Source: Acholoe squamosa (lineage: Eukaryota > Annelida > Polychaeta > Phyllodocida > Polynoidae). From it: a stretch of DNA of 64,000 bases. How positions within the stretch are numbered: the stretch's first letter is position 1; the number at the start of each line of letters is the position of its first letter. Shown here one piece after another: positions 44,838 through 54,989 of the stretch. The notes beneath the pieces were generated by a model that worked only from the letters and a program-made list of their open reading frames with translations, was not told the DNA's origin and did not search any database. The stretch is from assembly GCA_949317995.1 (NCBI GenBank), contig OX439046.1, positions 76,818,786-76,882,785 on the forward strand, in the 5' to 3' direction. Made by a program: the position numbers and the translations under genes.

Positions 44838-44943
44838 TGATGCATATCGGGGCCCTAGGGCTGTATATGCTGTATATACCTGAGCCGCGGAGCGGCGAGG
44901 GTATATACAGCATATACAGCCCGTGGGGCCCCGATATGCATCA
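44838..44943. repeat. Near-perfect palindrome, 43-bp arms
   Basis: The left arm runs TGATGCATATCGGGGCCC then GGGCTGTATATGCTG and TATATACC; the right arm 44900-44943 is its complement except at TA versus CAC. The 19-nt loop (TGAGCCGCGGAGCGGCGAG) is itself partly palindromic (GCCGC/GCGGC). Pairing may extend a few bases further at TAATAG. Confidence 0.93.
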
Positions 44944-45122
44944 CCTAATAGGTTTATACCACAATTTCCTCCATTTTGTATCAATTTCTTACCTGAAATC
45001 CAAAGAATATAGCCAGGCGAAGACATTTTGTAAAAGCAAGCGATACGGCCCGGGTCAGCGCTCTGCGCGAAGCCATTGTTTTTGTTCCTTGCCGGGACAG
45101 GTACCGCCGTGTTCACACTCAC

Positions 45123-45513
45123 TTTTCGTATGGAATCCAACCATGACATGTTATAATATTGAAATCCCAAGAAGTTTTTGATCCATAGACGAGGAATGCG
45201 TGCTAATTTTCTCCATTTTCTTCGATATAAATAAGAATCCATTGATTTTTCCATCGTAAGCGAGTCGCGGTCCGGCCATTCCCACCCGCCTCCTTGTTCA
45301 GCGAAAGTGTGTCAGGGGCCCGGATGTGGATATAGGTCATCCGCTCGCCGTACGAGGAAGACGGCGAAAACTGCGGACCGGTTTGGAAAATCGATGGATT
45401 CTTATTTATATTGAAGAAAATGGAGACAATTAGCACGCATTCCTCGTCTATGGATCGAATACTTCTTGGGATTTTAATATTATAACATGTTATGGTTGGA
45501 TTCCATACGAAAA
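45123..45513. repeat. 130-bp inverted repeat
   Basis: Arms 45123-45252 and 45385-45513 are complementary over about 130 bp with some ten mismatches. Shared words are TTTTCGTATGGAATCCAACC, CATAGACGAGGAATGCGTGC and ATAAATAAGAATCCAT. The 132-bp spacer is GC-rich. Open frames on the minus strand here are mirror artefacts. Confidence 0.9.
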
Positions 45514-45562
45514 CTGACTGGAAACATAGCAGGTTAGAACTTCGCATTGGATTTCATCACCG

Positions 45563-45635
45563 TTCAGTGTGGCGCTATGGCTAAGGCCTTCGCCTACCAC
45601 CACTGCGGCCGGGGTTCAATCCTGATACGAGTTGG
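45563..45635 (+). mobile_element. tRNA-derived SINE head (probable)
   Basis: TGGCGCTATGGCTAAGGCC resembles a box A region and GGGGTTCAATCCTG fits the box B core GWTCRANNC, spaced about 35 bp apart. Similar words head tRNA-derived SINEs of marine invertebrates as I recall them. The fold is incomplete. Confidence 0.45.
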
Positions 45636-46023
45636 GACGATTTTTCACATTGAAACAATGGCGAGGCTAAATTTCTATGTCCGCCAGCGTCTCCAAAAAT
45701 ATTCCAACGTGACCTCGAAAAAGTATATACCAAAAATTTCAAAAATGCACAAGGGTGGTATATGCAGAATAATGCACGGCTAAACTGCATATAAACCCAC
45801 CGGAAGTGCCGAAATCGTGGTATAACATGATATGTACATGTACCAGCGCGCACCTAATGCCATATGACGTGTGACACAAGTTGTGTTATATATGGAAGAT
45901 AAATTGGCTCCATGTTAGACTGACATACAACATGTTGCCTGGGGCAGCGACAGACAGAGTACCAGTCTAGTAGTCATTTTTCACACACTAAATGCCAGTG
46001 TAGCTATTTGTCACACACTAAAC

Positions 46024-46165
46024 CCTTGAAGTGCAGCTGATGGAGGAGTGCATCATGCTCATTGGTCAGCATGGTGCATCAATGAAGAAATCTTGCCAGC
46101 ACTTCATTGGTGCATCATGCTGACCCTCTAGGAGTGTATCAACCCTGTACGGTTTGCATGATACA
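46024..46165. mobile_element. GCATCATG MITE, copy
   Basis: GCTGATGGAGGAGTGCATCA, GTGCATCAATGAAG, CCAGCACTTCATTGGTGCAT and GATACATGAATG match the family. A matching right end (TTAGCAGCCCTTAAAGGG) appears at 46528-46546, so the copy may be split by about 330 bp of other DNA. Confidence 0.6.
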
Positions 46166-46596
46166 TGAATGTTGTAACTTTCCAGAGCTACATCAACTGC
46201 ACCCTTTACTCTGTAAGTAGCTCATATAGGGAAGGGGAACGCTTGTGTAAACATTCTTGTGAGAAGGAGTGTTTCCACTGCTATTCTTTCACTATGGGCC
46301 TCTTGCCCCTGTGTACAGTGTGTTCTACTTGGAACAGTGTAGGATGGCTGAGGCTTAGATCACTCCGAACTTAGTGCTGGCTGTGAAAAGGCAATACAGT
46401 CTAATCTTAAAATCGCTTAATTGGATAAGGCAGAATAATTCCTAAGACCGTTGAGGTATTGATCCCAGGACCTTTTGAATTAACCTCCTGGCATCATAAC
46501 AACCAATGGACATGGTGCATTACTGGTGCATTAGCAGCCCTTAAAGGGTTAATGGACATATAACTATGTTGGTACTGTATGTTGTAGCTGCATGTA

Positions 46597-46873
46597 CACT
46601 GCAAAAAAGGTGCTTAAAGATACACACCAAATTTTCTCAACACCAACATTTAAACATCTAAACACTTGAAGTGCTTAGGTGTTTAGCTTTTAAACACTTA
46701 TTCTCAAACACCTAAACACTGAAGTGTTTAAGTGTTTAGCATTTAAACACTTGGTTAAACACTTCCTAGTTAAACGCGTTTAAATTGAATGTGTTTAACA
46801 CTTAATAAGTGTTGAGAAAAGTGTTTAACTTCTAAACACTGGTGTTTAATTCTTAAACACTGTTTTTACAGTG
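46597..46873. mobile_element. 277-bp AT-rich MITE with TA target duplication
   Basis: Ends CACTGCAAAAAAGGTG and TTTTTACAGTG are inverted, flanked on both sides by TA. The interior is almost entirely AAACACTT/AAGTGTTT words in both orientations, so the strand folds on itself many times. The ends and TA duplication suggest a Tc1/mariner or Harbinger-derived MITE. Confidence 0.75.
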
Positions 46874-48052
46874 TAGAGCTAAGCACCTGCAGCACATTAG
46901 CCACTCACTTAAAGCACACCTGTTACAACCTAATGATTACATACATATCCATGTTGCATTGTAACAGAAATAGTCACAGAACTTGCCTATACTGTTGCAA
47001 CTAAAATAAAGAGCATTGAATTGAATTGAATGTGTAAGTCTAAAACTAGTTAAAGGGATATTTGTGAAAAAGGTTAGCTTTGGCTAAATGAAGGGTCAAA
47101 TTGATTTAATGACACGGTGTGAAAAACAGTCTATATGAAAACACACACTTTTTTTCATGTCATTGCTAGAGAATGAATGGGTGAATTCTTTTTTATTGAC
47201 CCCCACGTATAATTCATTTTGTCAGGTTAAAGTCAGCTAAAGTTATGACTGAGAATTATCAGGAGCTCTGATATCAATGATGCATTCCTGTGCTATTGAT
47301 GGTATGAAATGAAATGAGTTCTCACTAATGAGAGTTTTTACATGTGACAGCACATTGCATAATGCACAGACTGAGTGCTGATAGCGCTTTGTGTATAGAT
47401 GTAGGTCATTATGACCCAACCATGTTACGTCACCAGTCCTTAGTACAAATGACCTTACCATACGAGATATGATGCATGTAAATGGGTCCTACAGGTACCA
47501 GTGTAAGGAGACAGGCCTTACCAACCACCAGCAAAGTACCAGCCACCCCATGTCACATGACAGGACCTATTGTGGTATGACATGACAGAAAGTAGAAGTA
47601 ATGGTAAAGGAGGAATATAAAGGCCCTACATATATAGACAGACAGGTTTTCCCCTTCGCCTTTTTCTTTAATAACATCACAAGGTGAATTCATTATGTGT
47701 GTCAGGGGCAGGACATATATCACTAATGGGGAGGAAAATACCTGTATCAGAAAGAGAGGAGGAAAATACCAATATCAGAAAGGAGTAAATAACTGACCCT
47801 AAATGTGTTTACGTTGAACCAACAAAACCAGACACAGGCGTTGATCTATCATTGCAGTTTAGGCATTATACAGTCAATATGTTAAGTACCTCTCACAGGG
47901 ACTTGTCTCATATCAGTCAATGTTTGAACTCTGACGTGAACCTTAAGTACCTCCATGAAGGGGGCTTGAATGAAGAGCCTTTGTGAAGAGTACTTAAAGA
48001 GGCTGTAGGAGGAAGCAGCTGTACATTGAACTGGAGGATCGAGACCTATCCC

Positions 48053-48240
48053 TTTAACCATTTAAAGGCTGGTAATGCGTTTATACATGATGCATGAATG
48101 CAGCCTTGGTGAGTAACCTGCCAGGGCTGCATTCAATCACCGTGCCCACATTATGGGATTGACACACTCCCAGAGGGTTGTCATAATGCTCCAATGAAGT
48201 GCTGGTAAGCAAATGTTCTACCACTGAGCTTTTGGGATGG
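48053..48240. mobile_element. GCATCATG MITE, copy
   Basis: ACCATTTAAAGGCTGGTAATGC, CATGATGCATGAATGCAGCC, ACCTGCCAGGGCTGCATTCA and TGCTCCAATGAAGTGCTGG follow the family order in part. Confidence 0.6.
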
Positions 48241-49010
48241 TGCTTGACCAATGTGAGGTTATCTATGTTGATCAGGGCATCAGAGGAGAGAGTCTGTGTA
48301 TGTTGGTTCCACCTAGTTCACCAGACAAACCTACCTGGCTAGACAGAATTAGAAGGTCTTAAAGGAGTAAAGGGTTTTGTATAAAGTATTAAAATAGTAG
48401 AGATTGTGGCCGGGTTTAACGAGTGGTGTAGGAGTGTGGTATACGTAACTCAATAACACCTGGTGTGCTGAAGGTGCAGCTACAGGACATCAGCAGAAGC
48501 AATGTGTGATCAGGCCAGCAGGAAAGATGCTCTGTGCACCCTCTCATGGACTATCATTTCTGCCTTTGAAGTTTGAGTTGAGTCAGGTCTGGTAGTTTAA
48601 GAGTATCGATTTTTGAGCTGACCCAGGTAGAGGATGAAAAGAGTATCAGTTTCTAAGTTTAGCGAGGTAAGTTGAGCTGAGTGGGGAACTTTAAGAGTAT
48701 CAGTTTTTGATTTAATCTAGGTATGAGTTTTTGAGTTGAGTCAGGTTAGGGACTTTAAGAGTCAGTTTTTAAGTCGAGCCAGGTAAAGGAGTTTAAGAGT
48801 ATCAGTTTTTCAAGCCTTTTAAGATTGACACATTCCCGGAGGGTTGTCATGATGCTCCAATGAAGCCAGCATTTTATTATTTTTGTGGATCAGGGCAGCG
48901 TAAGAGAGAATCTGTGAATGTTGGTTCCACATGTTTTACCAGACATTTAAAGCTGTAAAGTGTTAAAACAGTACAGATTGTGGTCTGCTTTAATGTGTGG
49001 TTGAAGGAGG
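48167..49010. repeat. Two diverged direct copies of a segment of about 200-270 bp
   Basis: GATTGACACAYTCCC then GAGGGTTGTCATRATGCTCCA, ATCAGGGCA, TGTTGGTTCCAC and GTAGAGATTGTGG-like words occur in the same order at 48167-48440 and 48827-49010. Between them (48575-48810) lie four or five poor copies of a GAGTATCAGTTTTTGAG unit. Confidence 0.6.
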
Positions 49011-51030
49011 TCCACTACACTGCCTGCCCGGTCCCAAGTACTCAAACATAACAAATAGGCTGCCTGTGGACACCACTCTGTGAGTGCATGTGCACTGAGA
49101 GGGCTATTTCAAATTCATTTCCAGAGAAACTAAAGGCTTATCTACCTGTCTGTAAGTCATTGGGAAAATCATACATGGCCTGTGCATATTTTGCCCTATG
49201 ACCAGATTGGATAGGTTAAGATATAGAGATTCTAGGGCAAAAGGAAAATTGGTGACCTTCACCTGCACAACAAGGATTTGAGTTTCACAATCTGGTTCAT
49301 AATTTGCCAATTGTAAAGTACCATATGAGCCCTTAAGATGATGGAAATATCCGTTGGTTTTCTCTGGGAATCAAAATATTTCATTTCACTCTACTGTAGG
49401 GTGGTTCATAAGAAGCAAAATTTGACTTGGTCACTTGTGGGGGGTATTTCATAAATAAAACTGATGCAAACGAGTAAACTTGACAAGCAGAACATGCAAA
49501 TGTTTTCTACACCATCCTACCATAGACTCTTTTGGGGATCTCTTTTTATGATCCCAAATTGGTAATTTTGGAGATGAATGTGAAGGCATTCTAAACACTG
49601 GCATTTGATAAGACTGGTTAAGGAGGACATAGCCAAAAATAACAAAGTGTAACGAAAAATAAACATTTACAAACCAAAGTGACCAAAATAACCAAAAGTA
49701 GGAAGCAACTATCTTTGACATACACAGGTAGAAGGGGTTTCAGACCCCTCTGCACTAGCTGTGGCCCCTTTTTGCAGATTGTGTCACATTTGTAACAATA
49801 GTGCCAATTGTGGCTTCATGGTATGGATTGTGATCATAGATTATTCGCTTTGTGTTAACACCCCTCGATGGGATTTTTTATAATTCCCAAATTGGCTTCT
49901 AGAAAAAATTGTTGTTTGTTTTCAGCCACTGGCCACCCAGACACAATATAGCATATAAAACTTTTGACTTTTCAGCACAGTACTACTGTCCCGTTGTAGG
50001 GCTCACGATTTCAATCTAATACAGCATTCAACAATACTTTTAAAACTCCACAAAGTGCACCAGGATGATGTAGATGCATAGGTCCACATGGATAATGAAG
50101 TGAGAAGTACATGCAGGGTCCGTTAGTGGATCTGATAATAGGAAAATGTGTGCAAAGTCTTTTTTTTCAAAATGCACTAATGAGTAGAAATAGTACTGGG
50201 GTTTGACAGTTGTTGATCAAATCCATTATCTGGGTGGTATTGGAAATTGTATGGGTGGATACCTCCCAAAATGTATGATACCCCCATATTGATATCAAAA
50301 TATTTCCTAATCAGGTCAATCTATACAAATCACAAGAATGACCCATTCTCCCTTCAAATTTTCAAAATGCCAATTCTTGTTGATATTTTCTCAGCAGGTA
50401 AATATATTGCAAAACCAAATATTGCATATTAAAGACAACACTTTGGCACTTCTAATCATACAATTCTTATGTATATAGGTTTACAGGATATTTTTTTTTC
50501 CTACTTTTTGGCCAAACATGCTGTCACTGTTTTGTTTCTAGGAAGGAGGCGCCATTAGATAGCTAAAAAAAAGATTTCAGATTGTTGATCAGCACAATTT
50601 TCCAGTCATTTTGATGGGGGTTTAAAAAGGTGAATGAAATTTTCACCAATCCCGAAAATGCTTTAAATTAGGAAAAATTCTGAATCTTTTAAAAAATACA
50701 GTTAATTTTAACTGTATTATAAACCTCCACATTGTTGGGTTTAAATCAATGCAAAGGGTGTTGTCATTGAGTAAGAATTAGTATAATTATACCGATTCGA
50801 AGACATGGTGTCAGGTCAAAGACTTCTCTCATCACGGGAAAAATGTCCAAATGCATGGCCTGTTATAAGATACATTCCAGAATAAAACAGTGTTGATTTT
50901 CGATATCTATGCCTTTTTCTACATGAGATACTTTCTTACTTTACTATAGTGACAGATATACAGGCAGTCAGAGCCGGCCTTCAGCACCCATCCCTACTCG
51001 GGCCTCCCCAGCCCCAGGCCATCTTTAAAA
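49010..51030. other. Non-coding region
   Basis: No gene supported. Frames of up to 90 codons (49449-49721, minus) are AT-rich and lack splice context. Confidence 0.45.
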
Positions 51031-51059
51031 GGGGTCTATGTCTTGCTTTTCTATCCTCT

Positions 51060-51285
51060 CTGAGTGTGGGTGGTGTCCATATGCGCGGGCACTGGCACAT
51101 ATTCGTTCCTTGAATCTCCTCTTTCCTGTCCCCTCTTTCTTACATGTGTCTGGTGTCCATATGCACGGGCACAGGCACATGTATTCCTTTGTGACGTGAT
51201 GTCTAATGTACTTTTTCCGCCATGAATATGACCTTAGCTGTCGGCTTGGCGTTAAACAACCATTACTCACTCTCACTCACTCTCC
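51060..51285 (+). mobile_element. SINE-like segment with CTCA-rich tail
   Basis: GTCCATATGCRCGGGCAC occurs twice (51077 and 51153), followed by GGCGTTAAACAACCATTACT and a (CTCA)n tail. A tail of GGCGTTAAAC plus short ACTC repeats is common in SINEs of molluscs and other marine animals, as far as I recall. The promoter head is not evident. Confidence 0.5.
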
Positions 51286-51289
51286 CATC

Positions 51290-53050
51290 CCTACTTAATT
51301 AGGCCTAAGGTCTATATGATGACGAGGTCTTACTCTCATAACAAGTTTTTAACAGATCCTTAAAATGCATCAGAATGCATATTTTTGATTTTCCTAATTC
51401 CCTCCCCCCCCCCAACATTCAAATGGTTCCACCATTTGAATGTTGGACTACCCTGTATTGAGTGTTTTGTTGACTGAAACCCTTCATTGCCTGCACCACT
51501 CTGAGTGTGCCCAGCCATGCATGACCAGGTGCCACTGGCTAAACTAGAATGTACTTAGACATTTGGGCCAAAATAGTGACTGGATTTCAATGTTTAAAGT
51601 GCTCTATCTCCTCACAGAGATAACATATCTTTATGCAGATTGTTGCAATAGACTCCTCAGACTCTTACCTTTGCACCTGACCAATTCTATTGGGACTTTT
51701 TCCATAAGATAATGTTCGCCTCACTTCCCTTTTATGAGTGTGGTATGCAATCAGAAAGGATGTTCTGTGCATCATCTCATGGACCATCATTTCTGCCTCC
51801 CTGTTCATGTGATACCTACCATAGTGGTCTAGTTAAGTGCCCCCGCGCTTATAGATTTCAATATACCTGCAGCTCGGACCCTTACATGAGTTTTAATTTG
51901 AAGCTTACTGTATCACAAAATGCACCAAAATGAGGCCAAATATGTATGTTTGAATATTGGACTAATACAGAGAAGCAGACAAATAACCTGCTGTTCGTCA
52001 ACAAGTCATGAGACAATCATGATGCAAAAAGCAACCAGTGGTGAGAAAAGGTCAAGTCAACATCAGTCTCATTCTAATGATGATAAAGAAATGGCCAAAC
52101 TGCTACTGGCATATTGGGGATTTATTAGTAAGGAAAAGGTAAAAATAACAAATACATACAGAAGCAGGCAATGTTGTGGTTAATTTTCACAATCTGACTG
52201 AGTCTTCAGAATGGCCATTTTATAACATAATCAATTTAGGCCATCAAGAAAATAAAATTGTTATAAATACAGAAACTAACAACTGTTATGAAATGTCACT
52301 GATAGAGAGTATGATTATGAGCAGGTGACTCTGCTTTTTTTATACCACGAACATTACTGAATCCAGCAATCTCCTTCCAAACAGCATAAAAATAAGGGCC
52401 TATGGTACGATATTAAACAGAAAGGCAAAACAAGAAGTGATTTGTGTCAGCCTTCTATGGTAAAACCTGAGATATATTGAGGAGTTGATCCTGGATAAGA
52501 CGCCATAATCCGCTTACACAGATAATACACAAGCTTGAACCTGTTGTACCGCCACCAGACTTACCACTAGGCCTACTCTAACAAGGGCACTTCTAAAGAA
52601 ATGCCCTTGTGCCCTTGTCTAAAGAAATGCCCTTGTGCCCTTGTCAGTTTTAACAAATGGCTTTGTTCCCTTGTAACATTTAAAAACTGTAGGTTTTCCC
52701 TTTTTAAAATCTAAGGATTGGCCTTCCCACTCAACAAATAAACATCAGTTAATGTCAAAACGTAAACGTTTGTCCGTGTTAGGGAGTCATAGGGAAATCT
52801 TCTGAAATGCTTTGAAAACGTTTTTTGTTGACAATGAAAACTGATTGGCAATAAAAACAGAGGGATTTGATCGCTGATAAGCTGCTGTTTAATCCTCTTA
52901 CCTTGCTAAGCTTAACCCTCTAATCCTCTCAGCTACAGTCTCCATAGTGCTTTGACCCTTTACCCCTTTAAGGGCTGCTGACTATGTTTCCTATCTTACC
53001 CACTGAACATCTTATCACCAATACATTCTTTTATATACTAGGGTACAATC
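51290..53050. other. Non-coding region
   Basis: No gene supported. A short tandem (TCTAAAGAAATGCCCTTGTG) is present twice at about 52592-52640. A C-run at 51403-51413 and an inverted pair CATTCAAATGGT/ACCATTTGAATG lie around 51416-51443. Confidence 0.45.
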
Positions 53051-53053
53051 TTG

Positions 53054-53787
53054 AAAGGGATATTCCACTATTCGGTAAATCCTTACCTACCAGCAGTTTC
53101 TCCAAATCACTTGGGATCATATAAGTTTATGTAATATGAGATAGATGAACTGATAAAAATCATGGTTCATTGTGCTAGTTTCAGATTTATTGACATCTGA
53201 AGATGGGGAATCCTTAACTATGGCAGCTTATGGGAAACCCCTCATTTTTCCATCATTTTCTCAAAAGAAAAAGAAAAATTTACCAGTGATATCTTAACCA
53301 TACATCCCAAATGTCTAGTAGACATTGTCCGTACCATGATCCATCAATAAAAACAGGTAGTCACTGGACAAACAAAAGAGCCATGAATTATTCAACCAAA
53401 AAAGTGGAAATGAAAAATATTGGAATTGCTTTCTCATTACAGGAAAGAAACTGTTAGGAATATGTTTACCAGGCTTGGCAGGGATTAAGATACAATCATC
53501 ATGAACATTTTATGAGCAAACAATTGGAAGTCTACTGAAAGAATCTACAGAATCTACAGGTACAGAACTTTTTCCTCAAATACAGAAATCTATGAAGTTG
53601 GCCGACATTGACTCTTAGTGCTATGTTAGGAAAAATGCAAAACTTGAATATTCAACAGCTTTATACTGATGAGTTAGGGCATATAAAAAAAAGGTAAAGA
53701 AGCATGTATCATGAGTTTAGGTAAAATTAGGTAGTTTCAATTTTTAGCCACCAGGTGGCAATGGGATAGATGGTGGGAAATCCCTTT
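53054..53787 (+). mobile_element. 734-bp MITE with AAAGGGAT ends (full copy)
   Basis: Left end AAAGGGATATTCCAC and right end GTGGGAAATCCCTTT are inverted with one mismatch in the first 12 bases. A truncated reverse copy lies at 33965-34627. The interior is AT-rich without coding potential. Confidence 0.85.
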
Positions 53788-54153
53788 AAATATAAAACTG
53801 AGCAGTGAACCACTGTAATTGTGTGGCAGGGAACCAATGTAGTATTTACAAGAAGCCCATGGTGAGAGTACAGTGGTACACCAATGTACAAGGATTCTCT
53901 GTGAGAATAACAACAGATCTGTCAACTTTGGGACAAGGATTCGGTTGTTATTTCAACATTTGTTTTTAGATAAGGATCAATAGATTTTTAAAACCTAAGA
54001 AAACTCAATTTTTCCAGAATGTCAACCATTTACACTGATTGATTGATGATTGATTGATTGATTGATTAGAGGAGGCGACGATATGTGTTTTACATATAAT
54101 TGCTCTTTCCTATTACCATATCACTTTATCTTAGGATTTCTTGTTTTTCTTTC

Positions 54154-54306
54154 CAGATATGGACGTGGATCCCATCCTCACAGAGAAAACTCATGTTTGT
54201 CATTTTGGCGTCCATGGTGTCCTACGCACCATGCAATCAATGCAGACACAGCCAAGGGGATGGACCAAGGAGCGGATACACCTTACGCCCTCTATTGGAG
54301 GCTAAG
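54154..54306 (+). CDS. Candidate isolated coding exon
   Basis: A strong acceptor (TTGTTTTTCTTTCCAG, ending 54153) and a good donor (AAG|GTAAGA) enclose 153 bp, 51 codons open in phase 0. The peptide has a hydrophobic stretch KLMFVILASMVSYA followed by PCNQCRHSQGDG, which could be a signal peptide or membrane anchor. A second frame is also open, so the reading is uncertain. No partner exons were found nearby and I do not recognise a family. Confidence 0.25.
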
Positions 54307-54424
54307 GTAAGACAGTTAAATATTCTCAAAATACTTTTTTCTGCTACAGAAAAGTAACTTTATTCCAGTCAGTTTTTTATTTTTTCATTTTGGGTGTATT
54401 TTTGTAATAAATATACAGCATTTT

Positions 54425-54985
54425 CAGTTTCTACTGGCCACTGAAGCAGGAGTGCATCATGCCCATAGGTCGTCATGATGCACGAATGAAGTGCTGCCGA
54501 TCATTATGCCATCACTCCAGGACTATATGAACCACATAGGGTGGGCATGATGCATGAATGTAGCCCTAGCGAATAACTGGCCAGGGCTATATTCATGCAT
54601 TCATTTGTTGATGTCCTTTAAAGGTTTAGTATGGTGATGTAAAGAATATGGCCCATGATGAGCCGGTAGCTAATAGTGGTGTAAGGGAACTGTTGTGTGA
54701 GTCAGATATTACCTCATTGACAGGCAAGTGGCTGACATAATGCCTACTCACATATCACTTATTACCATAACAATGTGTCACTGTTTGCACCCTAGTCTGT
54801 GCTACCCTTTAAGAACTGCTAATGCATAAATGCATCATACCCATTGGTTGCTGTGTTGCATGGATGTAACCACGGTGAGTTACTTGCCAGGCTCATGCCG
54901 TCAATACTATCCCAGAGGGTCGGCATGATGCTCCAATGAAGACCAATAGGCATGATGCACTCCTGCATCAGCCCCCCTTAAAGGG
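54425..54985. mobile_element. Two GCATCATG MITE copies side by side
   Basis: First copy about 54430-54630 (GCAGGAGTGCATCATGCCCA, GATGCATGAATGTAGCCC, CTTTAAAGG). Second about 54808-54985 (CCCTTTAAGAACTGC, GATGCTCCAATGAAG, TGCACTCCTGCATCAGCCC, TTAAAGGGG). Both retain inverted CCTTTAA ends. Confidence 0.7.
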
Positions 54986-54989
54986 GTTG

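Larger units (their letters stand above)
44821..45849. mobile_element. About 1-kb composite insertion with hairpin, inverted repeat and tRNA-like segment
   Basis: Lies between two parts of a 99-bp repeat. Its edges read TTAGGTTTTTAAGC and GCGCACCTAA, which are inverted over TTAGGT/ACCTAA. It holds an almost perfect 43-bp-arm hairpin (44838-44943), a 130-bp inverted repeat (45123-45252 with 45385-45513) and a tRNA-like box B segment near 45563-45635. No transposase is present. It could be one non-autonomous element or nested ones. Confidence 0.6.

Noticed and set aside
44817..45547. Minus-strand frames of 145 and 114 codons that share peptides
   Set aside because: The shared peptide arises because the two arms of an inverted repeat are read in both directions.
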